Source of the DNA: Sipunculus nudus
Taxonomy: Eukaryota > Annelida > Sipuncula > Golfingiida > Sipunculidae
Reading direction: 5' to 3'
DNA: 64,000 bases
Assembly (NCBI GenBank): GCA_026874595.1
Contig: CM049318.1
Span: 3,037,741 to 3,101,740, forward strand
The notes beneath the pieces were generated by a model. That model did not search any database and had not been told where the DNA came from. It worked only from the letters and a program-made list of their open reading frames with translations. Positions 13,074 to 24,898 of this stretch are shown in pieces. Made by a program: the position numbers and the translations under genes. Within the stretch, counting starts at the first letter, position 1. Each line of letters starts with the position of its first letter.

Positions 13074-13369
13074 TTATTCGTACAGAGGTACATTCAAATT
13101 GTGTTAATAAAAACAGAAAAGAAGTGCTGTAAATATACTCACAAATAATATAAATAAAGTAATAACTAAATGACACAAGGAACCATTATCTATGTTACAG
13201 CATCGCAAGTAGACAGATAGTTTATAATTTCGAATATATCATTAGAGCATCCATCTAACTCCATCTGAACGTCTCGACAATTTATCCGTTCTTTCAGAAA
13301 CTGAAATGTTATTCACACGTATAACTTAAGATTTCAAGATATTACTCTCCACATGTCTAATATTAGCTC

Positions 13370-14250
13370 CTATAAATCCAGTACAGTCGTACTGCGCTCT
13401 CTGTGTGTAATAAAATTTACTACAGAATTCTTTACACAGGACATATTTGCATACATGTTTAAAAACCGTTTTTGGAGTATATCAGTAATTGGTTTAAAGC
13501 CGCTAATCCGGTACACAATATCTGTATGTGAATTTCTAGGAAGTCCCCATACTCTACGTATAGCCATTCTATACATTGTGGACATACGTTCTATTGACTT
13601 GTTATTAAGACACCACGTTAGACATCCGTAAAAAAACAACAAAATTTGTGGATAAGTACATTCAAAGAAACTGATGAAAGAATTCCGAAATTCGCCTTCA
13701 ACTTATTAACCGTGAATATAAAATCACCCCTTTTTTCTAAACATATCTACGTAATCAGTTAAATCATAATCCAAATATACACCCAAATGACGAACATTTT
13801 CTTTCCATTTCAATTTGATATTAGTTAACTCGAGTTCGGGACATGAACATGGTTTCCTGCTGAATATTATACAAGTAGCCTTTTGGCATTATATGTAACT
13901 TTGTATTCCTGGCCAAATTCTACGCAAATTTTAATAATTTCTTGTAATCCATTCCGGGATGGACTTAAAAGTGTAACATCGTCCGCATATACAACAGCTC
14001 CCGCAAAATAACTTCCAGCATAACATCCTACACCCTTTTCCTTCAATCTGCCCACTAGTACATCCATGTAAACACTAAAGAGCAGCGGGGATAATATATC
14101 GCCTTTTCTCAATCCGTTGGACACAGAAAAGTAATTTGAAAGCTTGCTTTTCCATCTCAATACATGCTTTTTGTCTCATATACATATCCAGTAACAGTCG
14201 AATGATAATAGCAGGTACTTTTCCACTTTCATAGGTAAACGCCTAATTAT
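13370..14250 (-). pseudogene. LINE (non-LTR) reverse transcriptase relic
   Basis: Read right to left, 14160-13867 gives SNYFSVSNGLRKGDILSPLL, then FSVYMDVLVGRLKEKGVGCY and the catalytic VVYADDVTLLSPS, typical RVT_1 motifs of non-LTR elements. Continuing, 13866-13650 has KENVRHLGVYLDYDLTDYVD, and 13642-13370 has the thumb and post-RT region with LTWCLNNKSIERMSTMYRMA and RRVWGLPRNSHT. The endonuclease is not visible. Internal stops are present (for example near 13730). The family is in the broad CR1/Jockey/RTE range; I cannot place it more exactly. Upstream (14160-14390) there are possible further RT residues but no continuous frame. Confidence 0.85.
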
Positions 14251-14595
14251 CTTTAGCAAGTTTTTAGGGTTATTCATATCAGGAAGATAAACCATACTAC
14301 GCAAAAGTGAGTCGACATTTTTGCACTTGCATCGACAATCTTAACAAAGCCGAGTTTTTCAAGGGTTGACCATTAACTATTCCAGCTATATATACACAAG
14401 CAATCACATGCAATTGTCCATAACGTATATGCTATTAGTCCCTGGCTCGCCTGTTACAATCCTCTGGCGGCAACACAACACATTCTCGATAACTTCTTTC
14501 GCCTCTCCAGTACAGTCCTGTATCAGGTACGTCAAGGTTGCCCGCGGTTAACTAAGCCGGTTAACCACTTTTGTCTCGAAACGTTTAACAAATTT

Positions 14596-15203
14596 TCAAT
14601 ATTGTGTTGGGTCACCACTAAATATAATAAGCTCCGGCGACGGCTTGCTAAACCTTGCAGGCATTGTTTGAAACATTTTCTGGTAAGTAGCCTGCTGATT
14701 TATCAGTATATGTTCCAAATTATGCTGTTGGGGTGTATAATTTGTATAAGCACTTTCAACCCAAGCTTCATTGTCTTTGACATCATCTCTACTAATACCT
14801 GTATGTTCAAGTCCCTGTTGACTTCTTCTGCTCATCAGCCATTCTCTGACACATTTCAGATTCTTATGTTAAGTCCTGAACTTCATTTTTTGCTTCTAAG
14901 AAGTCTTCCTTTTCAAATCTTCCTTTTCTACGTTTAACTTCTGTTATTTAACCTATAATTTATGTTGCTCTTCCAACTGTGTAACGCTAAGCATGGCTAC
15001 TGCCCTTTTAACTTAACTTTCTCTGACCTTATCGTCCATAGTAGAACGTAAGCATTTCGACTTACTTGACCCATGACGACTGGAACCTTACTCCTGGACT
15101 TACTAAGCTTTCCATCCATGATGCCTGACGGTATCATATGACAAGGCACTGGAGCCTGTTCCACCAGGGTGTTCACATTCGTTGGTTTGCTTCTTGTAGA
15201 CAT
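14596..15203 (-). pseudogene. LTR retrotransposon gag relic (BEL/Pao-like)
   Basis: Right to left, the segment opens with MSTRSKPTNVNTLVEQ at 15203 and then a Ser-rich stretch. Next is a charged, probably coiled-coil region with stops (MLSVTQLEEQHKL, QKLNVEKEDLKRK, about 15000-14880). From 14835 a clean frame ends in ARFSKPSPELIIFSGDPTQY. The last motif, Pro-x-hydrophobic-Phe-Ser-Gly-Asp-Pro, is the hallmark start of BEL/Pao-type gag core regions. No pol follows on the left, so this is an isolated gag fragment. It may derive from the same family as the 35281-39480 element, which lacks this part. Confidence 0.6.
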
Positions 15204-15216
15204 GGCCGGCGTTTTG

Positions 15217-15809
15217 TCAGTTCAAGAATCCTCCGTTACACACCACAGCAGTTACAGTAGGGCCAAAGCTGTATGTTTTATGACAAGCGCGGCACATGGC
15301 CCCACTCAGTGGGGTGTCAGTTTCACCCCTCTGAAGCAGAGCTTGTTGCCCAGCAATAGGACTGCATAAACATGGCCACCCTATGAGAACGGACTGTTTC
15401 GGTGCAGGTTTAAATTCATCCTGCAAGTTGATGTGTACAGCATGTGTATGGTATGTGTCACCTGGGTAGGCCAATTAATCACCCTGTCAGAAACGTGTAA
15501 ACAGTGCCAGTATGTCAGAGCTCTGTTCTTACTACTGCCCATTTTTGTGTTGCTAGGGGACCGAGCAAGAGTGACATTTATGGTCATATGTAAGTTAAAA
15601 TTTCTCTTGAATCTGCATTTTTGCAGGATTCATTTTAACATATAATAACATTTTGTCAATATCAGAAAGAAAAGCAATTATACTATAAGTTAATTAATTT
15701 AAAACATAATTTTTTATATTTATTTACCATTTTTTCAAACGAAACATTTCTGGTGAAAAATTCTATTTATATATATGTATATGAATACATATAAAATGAT
15801 TAAATATTA

Positions 15810-15812
<3 letters not shown>
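15217..15812. other. No identifiable gene
   Basis: Overlapping short open frames on both strands (15217-15474 minus, 15433-15645 plus) have no recognisable motif. The segment becomes AT-rich toward the TA array. Confidence 0.5.
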
Positions 15813-15844
<32 letters not shown>

Positions 15845-15931
15845 CTTCATTCTAACCACATTCACCTGATGATCGGGTCGCATCCCGTGAAACAGACTGT
15901 TGTGAATTAACAGTGTTGTTTTTCTTCAGAG

Positions 15932-15973
<42 letters not shown>
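15813..15973 (+). mobile_element. TA-flanked short element with hammerhead-like core
   Basis: A 90-base unique segment sits between (TA)n at 15813-15842 and (TA)n at 15932-15973. It contains CTGATGA at 15866-15872, a short hairpin (cggg, loop tcgcat, cccg) and GAAAC at 15889-15893, the order of the hammerhead ribozyme core CUGANGA, helix II, GAAA. An ACTGTT/AACAGT helix follows. A related copy is at 51090-51248. Helix I is weak, so activity is doubtful. Such motifs are known from Penelope-like elements and retrozymes; the link here is inference. Confidence 0.5.
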
Positions 15974-15979
<6 letters not shown>

Positions 15980-15984
15980 GTATT

Positions 15985-18900
15985 ATGAAAATGGATGGAT
16001 CTTTAGATTTTCATGTAGCCTTTGTGACCCAACTCTGCAGAGTTTGTAGAAACGAATGTCAAACTTATAAAAAAAAAAACAAAAGTACAAGCCTTTTTAA
16101 TATTCTGATAACCAGCAAAGGATAATAGTTACCTTTGAAATAGATGTGTCACTTGATCAGGCTGATACACATTCTGATCATCTCTGTAGAAAATGTTATA
16201 TCAAGATGTTCAATAACAAAAGAGACTCTTCAAATTCAGTTAAAAAAGGCTAGCTAACCATAAAATTGCATAAAGTGTTAATAATAAATGGCAGGCTCAT
16301 AAACAAGGGTTAGAACATTGCTTTACTTGTAACCAATCTGTTCAGCAGCAAAAGACAGGAAGGCCTTCTAAAATAAAGCAAGGAGCCCCTAAAAGAATTC
16401 ATAATGATCTACAGTTCAATCACAGAAAATCAAATATTTTTTAAGTTCACACTCCGCTGAAGTAAAATTCAGCAATGTTTTGATAACTGGTATGACTGAA
16501 CAACAAAAAGAATTATATATATTTGTGCAATCTGTGATGAAATATATTTTACCCATTCTCTAGCAGGACCATGTAGTCACTAGTTATGATCTGAGTGTCT
16601 CAGTGAGATATTTTGTAAACCTCCCTCAAACAGTGTGAAATGTCCGGTATGCATAGCCAGCTAAGATTATTACTCACTAAACTTTGCAGACCAAAGGATT
16701 GGGCAGCAACTTTTAATGTTACAACTTCAGTGAAAATATGTAAGAAAGAAATAGCTGCAACAGCCATAAGTCAACACTCATGCGAATCTGAAAAAAGTTG
16801 GAGCAGGGTCTAACAAAGAATCTCATCTTTCAACATTTATCTCAAACTCTGCTGAAATATGTCACACCATTTCTAAACCGGTCACACCTAAACCCAAAAA
16901 CAGAACAGAAAAATAAATGAGAGTGAAACATCAGTACCACCAGCTGTAATAGACGTCTCCAGGTTTAATGCCGATGACGTTTGCTGACAGCGTGAGCAAG
17001 GGCATGCAAGAAACACCAGTCCAAGCTGAACACAAATTATTCACCTGTCAGGCAAAGCGAATGCTAAAGTTGCGAAAGTTTTCCACTGAAAAGGGCACAT
17101 TCCGATGCAGGAACAGACGTGGTGAGGTAACCTATATCAAATACAGATATTTTTCTATACTGAAAGATAGTTTTGGCGTATTTCTTTCCTGAAAATGAAA
17201 TACTATGTAACCACTCCTTATATTTTGCAACCAATATTGATACATAGATCTATTGTGCCACGAAAGTCTACAGAGAAAGCACCTAGTGAGCTCGTTAAGA
17301 AAAGGGCACGGCTATTGGTAAAATAAGAGCAACCATATCCGAATCAACAGGAGATTCAATTACATTACATCAAGTTGCTGCACTGAAAAAGCTCAGTCAG
17401 GAGACAAGAAGAGATATGTGTGGCAGAGCAGGGGTACCGAATGGTCTACTTCTGAATAGGTACTCCAGTCTAGCATTAAAATCCAGCCTTGGCCTTTCCT
17501 GGGGTCAAATGAGAAAGCATAAAAGGTACGTTCCTCTCAATAAATATATTTTCTATATTTTTCTATTATATTTTCATCCCTAAAGTTTAACATGCTTTTA
17601 ATGACATAAAATGTATCTTTCAGTTTATGAAAAAGGCAGGTGTTCAGGCGGAGAATGAGCACAACGAGCGTGCTGCCAGAAACGAAACCGTGGGTGAAGA
17701 GCTTAAAGGGAACTTGGTGACCTTGGTGAAACGGGAAAATAAGCACCCGGAACGAGACCAGAAAGGCTTGGTGGAAAAGGAAATTCCCTTTGTGTATGTT
17801 GGGGATATTGCGGGTTTTGTCACGGACCTACTGGATAAATACAAAAGGTATTTATATTTGCCCTTATATCAATGTATATTTCACTGACAAACAAGCCAAT
17901 TAGTGCAAGATGATCTTATATTGTGTTTTTTTTTAATATATTCTCAATCATATCTGTCCTTATATATTGACACTTTTATCTAGGTCATGTGTATGAATAG
18001 ATTTGTTTATCTTTTCAGGAATTATCAACTGGGCTGGAAACTGAATAAGGTGCCAGAAAATGAAATATGGGTTAAATTGGTGGAGACCAGGGAGGTGGTA
18101 CAATGAAGTACACGTTGCAAGTACTGAACCAAGGAGAGCCTAACGCTCAAAAATATACATTTTAAGTTATCTGCTTTGAGGCTCAAGATTTCTTTGAAAA
18201 TCAGCGGCGAACTATTGCAACAATGATAAATGGCATGACTAAGCTGAGACAGATGTCTTTGAGGTGAGTTATTTACCCAAGTACACATACACATATATGT
18301 ACATATGCTTATTAACAATCTTCATTTTAAAAAGGGATACTGTTACTCACTTGAACTTATTTTGCCCAGTTTCCTGTTGATAAATAACATTATAAATTGC
18401 ACTAGACAGTTTATTTACGGGTCCCAAATTCAATCAAGGGACATTATATTGATATATAAATATATTATATCTTAAAAAAAATATCTTTTTTTTTCAGTGG
18501 TAAAAGTCTTCGACTGTTTCTTTACGGCGATTATGACTTTTTAGGCAAAGTGTATGGCCTCTCCAGACCACATGGTAAGTGTCATCATATTACCTACCGA
18601 TTGATCGTTTTACAATAAAAAAAATTACTAGATAAATATGTATTCATTTATATGGTCAAACGTTTTACCTTTCTCCAGGCTCATACCCTTGTCTCTGGTG
18701 TCTAATATCAAAGAGAGCAGTTCGGACCAAGCGCACACAGAGGACAATGACTTAGAGAAAACTATCATAAGTCAAGCTCAACTTTTCAGAATTGATTATG
18801 ATAGGCAGCGGAAAGAAGGTTAATGCATCAAACTTCAACAATGTTGTGCACAAGCCTCTCCTAGAGATCTTCATAAATCACGTAAGTATAGGAACTTTTA

Positions 18901-19304
18901 TGTGATCAAGATAAAGTTTTTCTCCAATACTCTTCATTCTGTATGGCTACAAGGCAAATTATATGTTATCTTACAAAGTATTCCCTCCATACCTTCATAT
19001 CCTGCTTGGAATTGTAAAAAAAAACCACCATGGCATCTTGATAAAGGAATGCTATGTAACTGATATGGCCATAGCAAAAGATATGGTTGTGACCAAATGC
19101 CCTCCAAGCAATCCGGCCATGATGCAATACAAGGAATGCATGCAAGGTGCATGCCCTGGAGGAAAATGAAGACATACGATTGGCATAAATGGAAAAGAAA
19201 AAGTGAAGAACTTGAAAGAAAAATTAATGATATGGTAAGAGTTTAATATATTTTGCATAAAAGTGCTTTACATACCCATTCAGTTCTACCTGCTCACCAC
19301 TGTA

Positions 19305-19364
<60 letters not shown>

Positions 19365-20074
19365 TTCATTCAATAGGAAAATAAGAAGAAATCTGTGATC
19401 ACCCAGACCGTACTTGGTATGAGGTTTTGCCCATAAACCAGAAGCCTAGTTTTAACTCTGCAGAGCCATGGGATAAAGGTACAAGCTTACCACAGTAACA
19501 GCTTTGTTGGCAACCATTGCAACAAATACCTGCAGGTATGTACATTATTACAAGGCACAACGGGGACACTTAGTTCAGTACTAAAGATTTATGTGTTTTG
19601 ATTTAGTTGATCGACCATCTTTACCTGTTTGATAACTCATTATAAAGGGAGAAGGCTTGATTATATACCGGCTAACATTAATCACCTTTTATAATTTCAG
19701 GAAAAGATCTACACTGACCTGTGTGACAATATGGTCAAAAAGGTGTACACCTTCACCAAAGCCATTTTTAAATAAACCAGGCTTTCCGCAATGCACAGAC
19801 CTTCAAAACGCCGAATAGACGCTTTGCAGTAGTCCACCGTATGATATCAAGTGATCGTTCAGTTACTGACAAGGAATGTGATGTCATTGGCGAGTCGAGC
19901 ATTTCCATGCAATATTATTTCTATAAATAAATTTATATTAATGGTGCAAATCTAAGCGAAAATTATTATAACATTAATAACATTAATAATGGAGAACATG
20001 GTGGAGAGGGGATACTTGCAGTCGTAAATAAGCTCAAGCGTATTTTTACGGGGAATGAGGAACCCAATGTCTAG
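15985..20074 (+). pseudogene. RAG1-like gene: N-terminal zinc/RING region plus DDE-type transposase core, decayed
   Basis: Segments by position: 15985-17525, 17624-17847, 18019-18263, 18498-18574, 18679-18881, 18978-19234, 19377-19535, 19701-20074, mostly bounded by GT and AG. The first segment has LCRVCRNE, then HSDHLCRKCYIKMFNNKRDS, then a W-x2-H-x6-C-x2-C unit (WQAHKQGLEHCFTCN). A RING-like unit follows (CAICDEIYF, PCSH, SEC, KCPVC) and a Cys/His segment (VKICKKEI, ISQH). This order parallels the RAG1 N-terminus. The core reads ENEIWVK, one lost base, GGDQGGGTMKYTLQVLNQ, then LRLFLYGDYDFLGKVYGL and, across an intron, PCLWC; later AYHSNSFVGNHCNKYLQ and GEHGGEGI. Likely catalytic residues: Asp at 18085, Asp at 18529 or 18535, Glu at 20006. 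Several stops and frameshifts make it non-functional as written. RAG1-N-type transposons (N-RAG-TP) are known from the sea hare Aplysia; kinship is inferred from motif order. Confidence 0.75.
19309..19361. repeat. (TA)n microsatellite in an intron of the RAG1-like relic
   Basis: Pure TA array lying between the segments ending at 19234 and starting at 19377, just upstream of the acceptor attcaatag. Confidence 0.95.
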
Positions 20075-20214
20075 ATTGTTATCAACAATAAAGGAACAGC
20101 ACATTCAATGTTCATCTGACCTTCAAATCCATATACCAGTTATCAAAAAGAGAAAACTACACAAGTCACGGATTAAACATTTCAGTGGAGCTTTCTTTAG
20201 AGCTGCATTTTTAT

Positions 20215-20306
20215 TCACGTATACATAGACATATATGCCTATAGATATATAGGCATATATATATGCCTAAATATATATATATGCCTATATATTGTTGTGA
20301 CAATGT

Positions 20307-20349
<43 letters not shown>
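20215..20349. repeat. ATATGCCTAT degenerate repeat and (TA)n
   Basis: From 20219 to 20295 the units atatgcctat/ataggcatat recur on both strands (partly palindromic), followed by pure TA at 20310-20349. Confidence 0.85.
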
Positions 20350-20352
<3 letters not shown>

Positions 20353-20578
20353 GTGTTTGTTCATTATTCTAACTTTGCATGTTTTTACAGTTTTATAGTG
20401 TGAAATATGAAATTTAAGCCATTCCACATTTAACCACATTTAAAGCAAATGATTTCATATAGGATGTAAAATATTTTATGATCATATTTGTATGATTGTA
20501 TCCACAGGCCATTAATTGTGTCAGCAGCCTATCATACTGATGTGTAATTTGGTACATATTTTACAGTATCATAAGCAG

Positions 20579-21222
20579 TGTTACGTGTGACTAAACTTTC
20601 AACCGGGTTCCACACACAACCAACTCAACTGAAGAAAAACTCTTTAAATGATTATATTTATAATAGACAAGTCATTATATACAATATATACAAGAATACA
20701 AAATGTTTGGTTAACATAAAAGTCTGTCCAAGTGAGACATCCATATTATAGAATACTTAGCTCAAAATGAAGTGTAGTAGGCGTGCCTCCAATCAATAAA
20801 TCCTATAGTGCGAGTGTGAGTACAAGTGCAGGTATGGGCCCTGGGGCTGCGTAGGAGCCGTTCACGAAAAAAAGTCCATCCTCAAAACACGAAACAAAGT
20901 TCAAACGTCCAAAACCAGGCCTGGCGAGCACCACAACAGTTCAAATAATAATTGCAGCCCATACGGGATGGGGCATGTGAAGCTTTTATAGCTGTACACG
21001 ACGTGACGTCGTACGGTTCACAAAAGAAACAAGTGCTAATCAATATAAAGAGTCCCATGTTTGTCTGTTGTATTCCGTGGTGTTATGCTTCAACGCCCTC
21101 CGTTCGATTGTCCCCCTGTGTTCTCCTGTGTCCTCACAACCGGTAACCTGTAGGACCCCCGACGTCATCAACGACATAAACTTGACATTTATATTTTCAA
21201 ATTGTAAAATAGGTTCGTATCA
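20579..21222. other. Possible solo LTR or mobile fragment
   Basis: This interval is less AT-rich than its surroundings. It begins tgttacgtgtgactaaac and contains CpG-bearing sequence (gacgtgacgtcgtac near 21000; gacgtcatcaacgac near 21162). No coding motif is seen. The TGTTAC start suggests an LTR, but I cannot find a partner copy in the window or a target-site duplication. Confidence 0.2.
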
Positions 21223-24200
21223 CGTTCTGTATATAATATTTTATTGATATATGGATAAGAAAGGCACTTATAACACAGTATGGTTGTTCATAGTTTGTAT
21301 AAACCCCAGTCCGAATTTAGTCCGGCCCCTTCATACTGTTTAATGTGTAGTTCAGTGCAATATATTTATGAAACACACATTGACAATAACATTCTGATCA
21401 TACCCATAATTTGCTCGGTATGTTATATAAATGTATTTAAAATTTCATCTAAAAATGCATTTTAATTTTAATTTTACCAGTTTTGTTTCACAAATCTCAT
21501 CAAATGTTGACTTTTAAATGAACTGAGCTGATGCATAATACTTTGTGCTTGTTGCTAGACAATATCTCCTTTCTCCCATGTCAAATTGAACATGGTATAC
21601 ATATTTAGATTTCTGAGAAAATTATCTTTCTACACATATATAACATGTGAGGTTTGTTGTTTTAGATGATAAGTTATTAAGGGGAAATGCAAGAAACTTC
21701 CCAGTTGATATGCTGTAAACAGGCCCCATCTATCCACTAGTGTGTAACCCGACACCCATGCTGGTTGATGTCTCTCCCTTACACTGAGTGTCTAGGGAGA
21801 ACAGCCTGCTCAGCCCATTAAAGCTCCACCTGCCTAACCGCTGTAATACGAGTACACAGAAAATGACCTAAAAATACCACTCTGACGTCATTTTTATGTA
21901 TCGTCAATACGATGGAGTTCAAGATGTTCAGCTTATTTCGCCACCGATATGCAGGAATACCATATATCCGTTCAGTCATAATTCTTTCTGAATAATATAT
22001 ATTTAATCCACACAATCTGTTGCGGATGTCAAACGAATTAACGCAATTTGTGACGTATACACATTTAGTACACAAGCTTGTCATACACGTTGCAGATAGG
22101 ATGATAACGGTGAGAGGCACAATGTGGTATTACACGGAATGTGGGAGAATAATCAGATTGCCAGAATACACAGATTGATAAATACACGTTAGTATGTCTT
22201 TATATAGAGCTTGGAATGCATACCTGGTTATATTGGTTACAAACCCATGAAAAACCACAACTATACATGTATGACTCCTACATTTAGTAGAGAATTAAAT
22301 ATACAGATTTGTCTAGGGGTTAATGTTTTTCAACTGGGAATCTGTAAATTCCATCACTTCCAGCAATGTTCGATCGCAGATCAGTCAACCAATCAGGGCT
22401 GATTGTGGGTCCAGGTATAATGTAACTGAAAGCGATACACAGAAATTCAGCGCTAAAAACAACATTAAACTCAATTTTTACATCATATTTAAGGCGCAGC
22501 GGTATCAACACGAGAAGGTTAATCGAATATCCTCTCCATGTATAAGGAATGAATAACCTACAATATATAATCTTAGCTCTCGGCCAAATCATTTATACCG
22601 TGGCGGTATCTATTTAGGAGGTTTAGTCTAAGACCCTCTTTTCCATATACGAATGCTACTTTATGCGAGTGATTTACTAACAAAGCTAAAGAGTTAAGAA
22701 TAGTCACAATATCTCCATGCATAAATCAATTTATAATACGTATAAACAGAATGAATCGTAGAGTGAGTTATACGTCTAAAGAAATGAGAAAATACTAGTC
22801 AGGTAATACATAGTGATGTCCTTATAAGCGCATATTTCAGACATCTATATAGCATGATAAGGAGGATGATACAGGACACTAACCATGTATGCCACTTTTC
22901 AGTCCATAGTATTTATCCAAGCATGATGACAATACAAAATACAAAAAGTGTCTAATAACCCATCCGAGTACCTAACACGAAACCTAGTGGTGACATCTGA
23001 AGTAAATTATGCCACACTAACATTTGCATAGTTAGACTAAACACTAAACAATACAACAACATGAGATTAACTGACAAACGGCATGTGTCGGTAACACAAT
23101 CCATTTAATCCATGGGATCATAGTAATATGCAGTTAGATAATCACGACATTAGTCTGATTTGCTTCTTAGGTCTATAAAAGTAAGTTTTAGTGCATTTAT
23201 GGAATTTTAGAAATTTATACCCATAGAGTACAGACCTCTGTCTATTAAGCTCATTATCCCGACAACATGATTTTTTCCTTTAAACAATACGTGGATCCAG
23301 ATCATCTTAAAATTTGTTTCTCATATTGTTGCCGAGCCATCTGAACATTACTTAAAAATCCGTTCATAAATTTTGAGTAATGTTTAACAGACAAACAGAC
23401 AAACAAACGCTACTCCTGTCTGATTCCATACTGAAAAAGTTTTTCGTATGGCTCATCTGAACAGTCAGAATCATGGTTTTATTTTATTTTGAAAAAAATT
23501 TAGGTGTTTTCTTTATTTGCTGCATAATGATAAAACGAACAAGTGATTAACATGAAACAAGTCAGTAGTTTATATTAAGTTCTACTATAAGACAGGCCAC
23601 ATTAGCTGATGCTTTAAGAATTCGGATTTCGATTCACACTCTAGCCAATATAACCGTATATTTTCTTTGCTATTAGCTAATATAACGCTATTGAGCGTTT
23701 GATAAAATATCAACATGTAAATTTTTATTTTAATCGAATATACAATCCGTCTATGTTTTCTGAGAAAATAAAACAACATCACGCTTTACTTTCTTCAGTC
23801 ATAAGGAGCTGTATGCCAGCGCCTTACTCCCACTCTTAAAAATGAAATGCTGGTAAAATTAATGTTTCGATGTACAACTGTAGGCACAGATATCAGTTCA
23901 TATTTTGAGATGTTAGGAAGCATTCTATTTAATAACATATTTATTTTAGGATAAGCAAAATTTTTTTTATGGGAAACAACTGTCAATTATTTTGCTTCTT
24001 TATTTGATGTATATGTATTTTTCCAATAAAAGAAGGGTAATCATTTGAAATACTTTTTTGTTAAACATTACATGGCAGAAAGAGTTGAAGTATGAACGTA
24101 TGTTGTTATAGTATAAACTATAAATTTACAATTCTGATAACATTCCGATAGCTATTGTCACGTTTCCTTAAATTATACTATCAAATACCATCAAAAGCAG

Positions 24201-24590
24201 CCGAGACCGACAGAACCAATAGAAAACGTTCATTGACTTACAGTAACTTGTTGAAATGTTTTTCGTTGACTGCATCGCTGGTTTGTATGTTGATCTTTAA
24301 TTTTAACTGACAATATTTCTTAGTTTACCCTAAGACAATAGTATGTCGATTGACAGAACTACCCACGAAATAAACTACTGCATAAATCCCTAGATTTACC
24401 AGAAGCTAAACTAAAAACTAACATGAAACGCAATGTTCGTTACAATTGTTGTTAACGTTGTTGTACCGTTTAACTAGATGGTTTTATATTTTATTCATTA
24501 TCTAACGGTGGCCTGGGTAGATGAAAGAAAAACAAGCAAATGCATATTAAAAATAATATCAAAGTCCTATTAATCTTGTGCACTCAGTGC
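21223..24590. other. AT-rich DNA without an identifiable gene
   Basis: I find no protein motif, RNA gene or repeat family I can name. The longest frame (21818-22120, minus, about 100 codons) starts from a non-ATG codon and shows no domain. Near 23330-23470 two similar stretches (gccgagccatctgaac and gtatggctcatctgaac) flank a cagacaaacagacaaac run, perhaps a small repeat. Confidence 0.5.
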
Positions 24591-24591
<1 letters not shown>

Positions 24592-24634
<43 letters not shown>

Positions 24635-24830
24635 CTACAGAGAAAGTAACACTCATAGCTGGGTCCCCAAAAAGCGTCAGTTAACTGATGATAGCCCGGG
24701 TGCCGATACCGGCAACGGCGTGAAACTCCGAGAAATAACACGATGCTCCAGCGTGCTTAACGTTTAGTTAACCTGCTCTACCCTTAGCTGTATCGAGCAC
24801 TATACTGCAAGCACTGGAACCAACTTAGGA

Positions 24831-24889
<59 letters not shown>
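24592..24889 (+). mobile_element. TA-flanked short element with hammerhead-like core
   Basis: About 200 bases lie between (TA)n at 24592-24632 and (TA)n at 24833-24889. Inside is CTGATGA (24685-24691), a GC-rich foldable stretch with the hairpin gccg-atac-cggc, then GAAAC (24722-24726). GTTAA just before CTGATGA can pair with TTAAC at 24757-24761 as a short helix I, but no UH cleavage site sits in the right place. Sequence similarity to the 15813 element is limited to the core, so this may be a different family. Confidence 0.4.

Positions 24890-24898
<9 letters not shown>

Noticed and set aside
12924-13176. Tyr/Ile-rich frames on both strands
   Set aside because: They are translations of the (TA)n array; the same applies at 15913, 24540, 27282 and 48338-48828.
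20579-21222. RAG2-like or other partner gene next to the RAG1-like relic
   Set aside because: No kelch or PHD motif on either strand between 20.1 and 24.5 kb.
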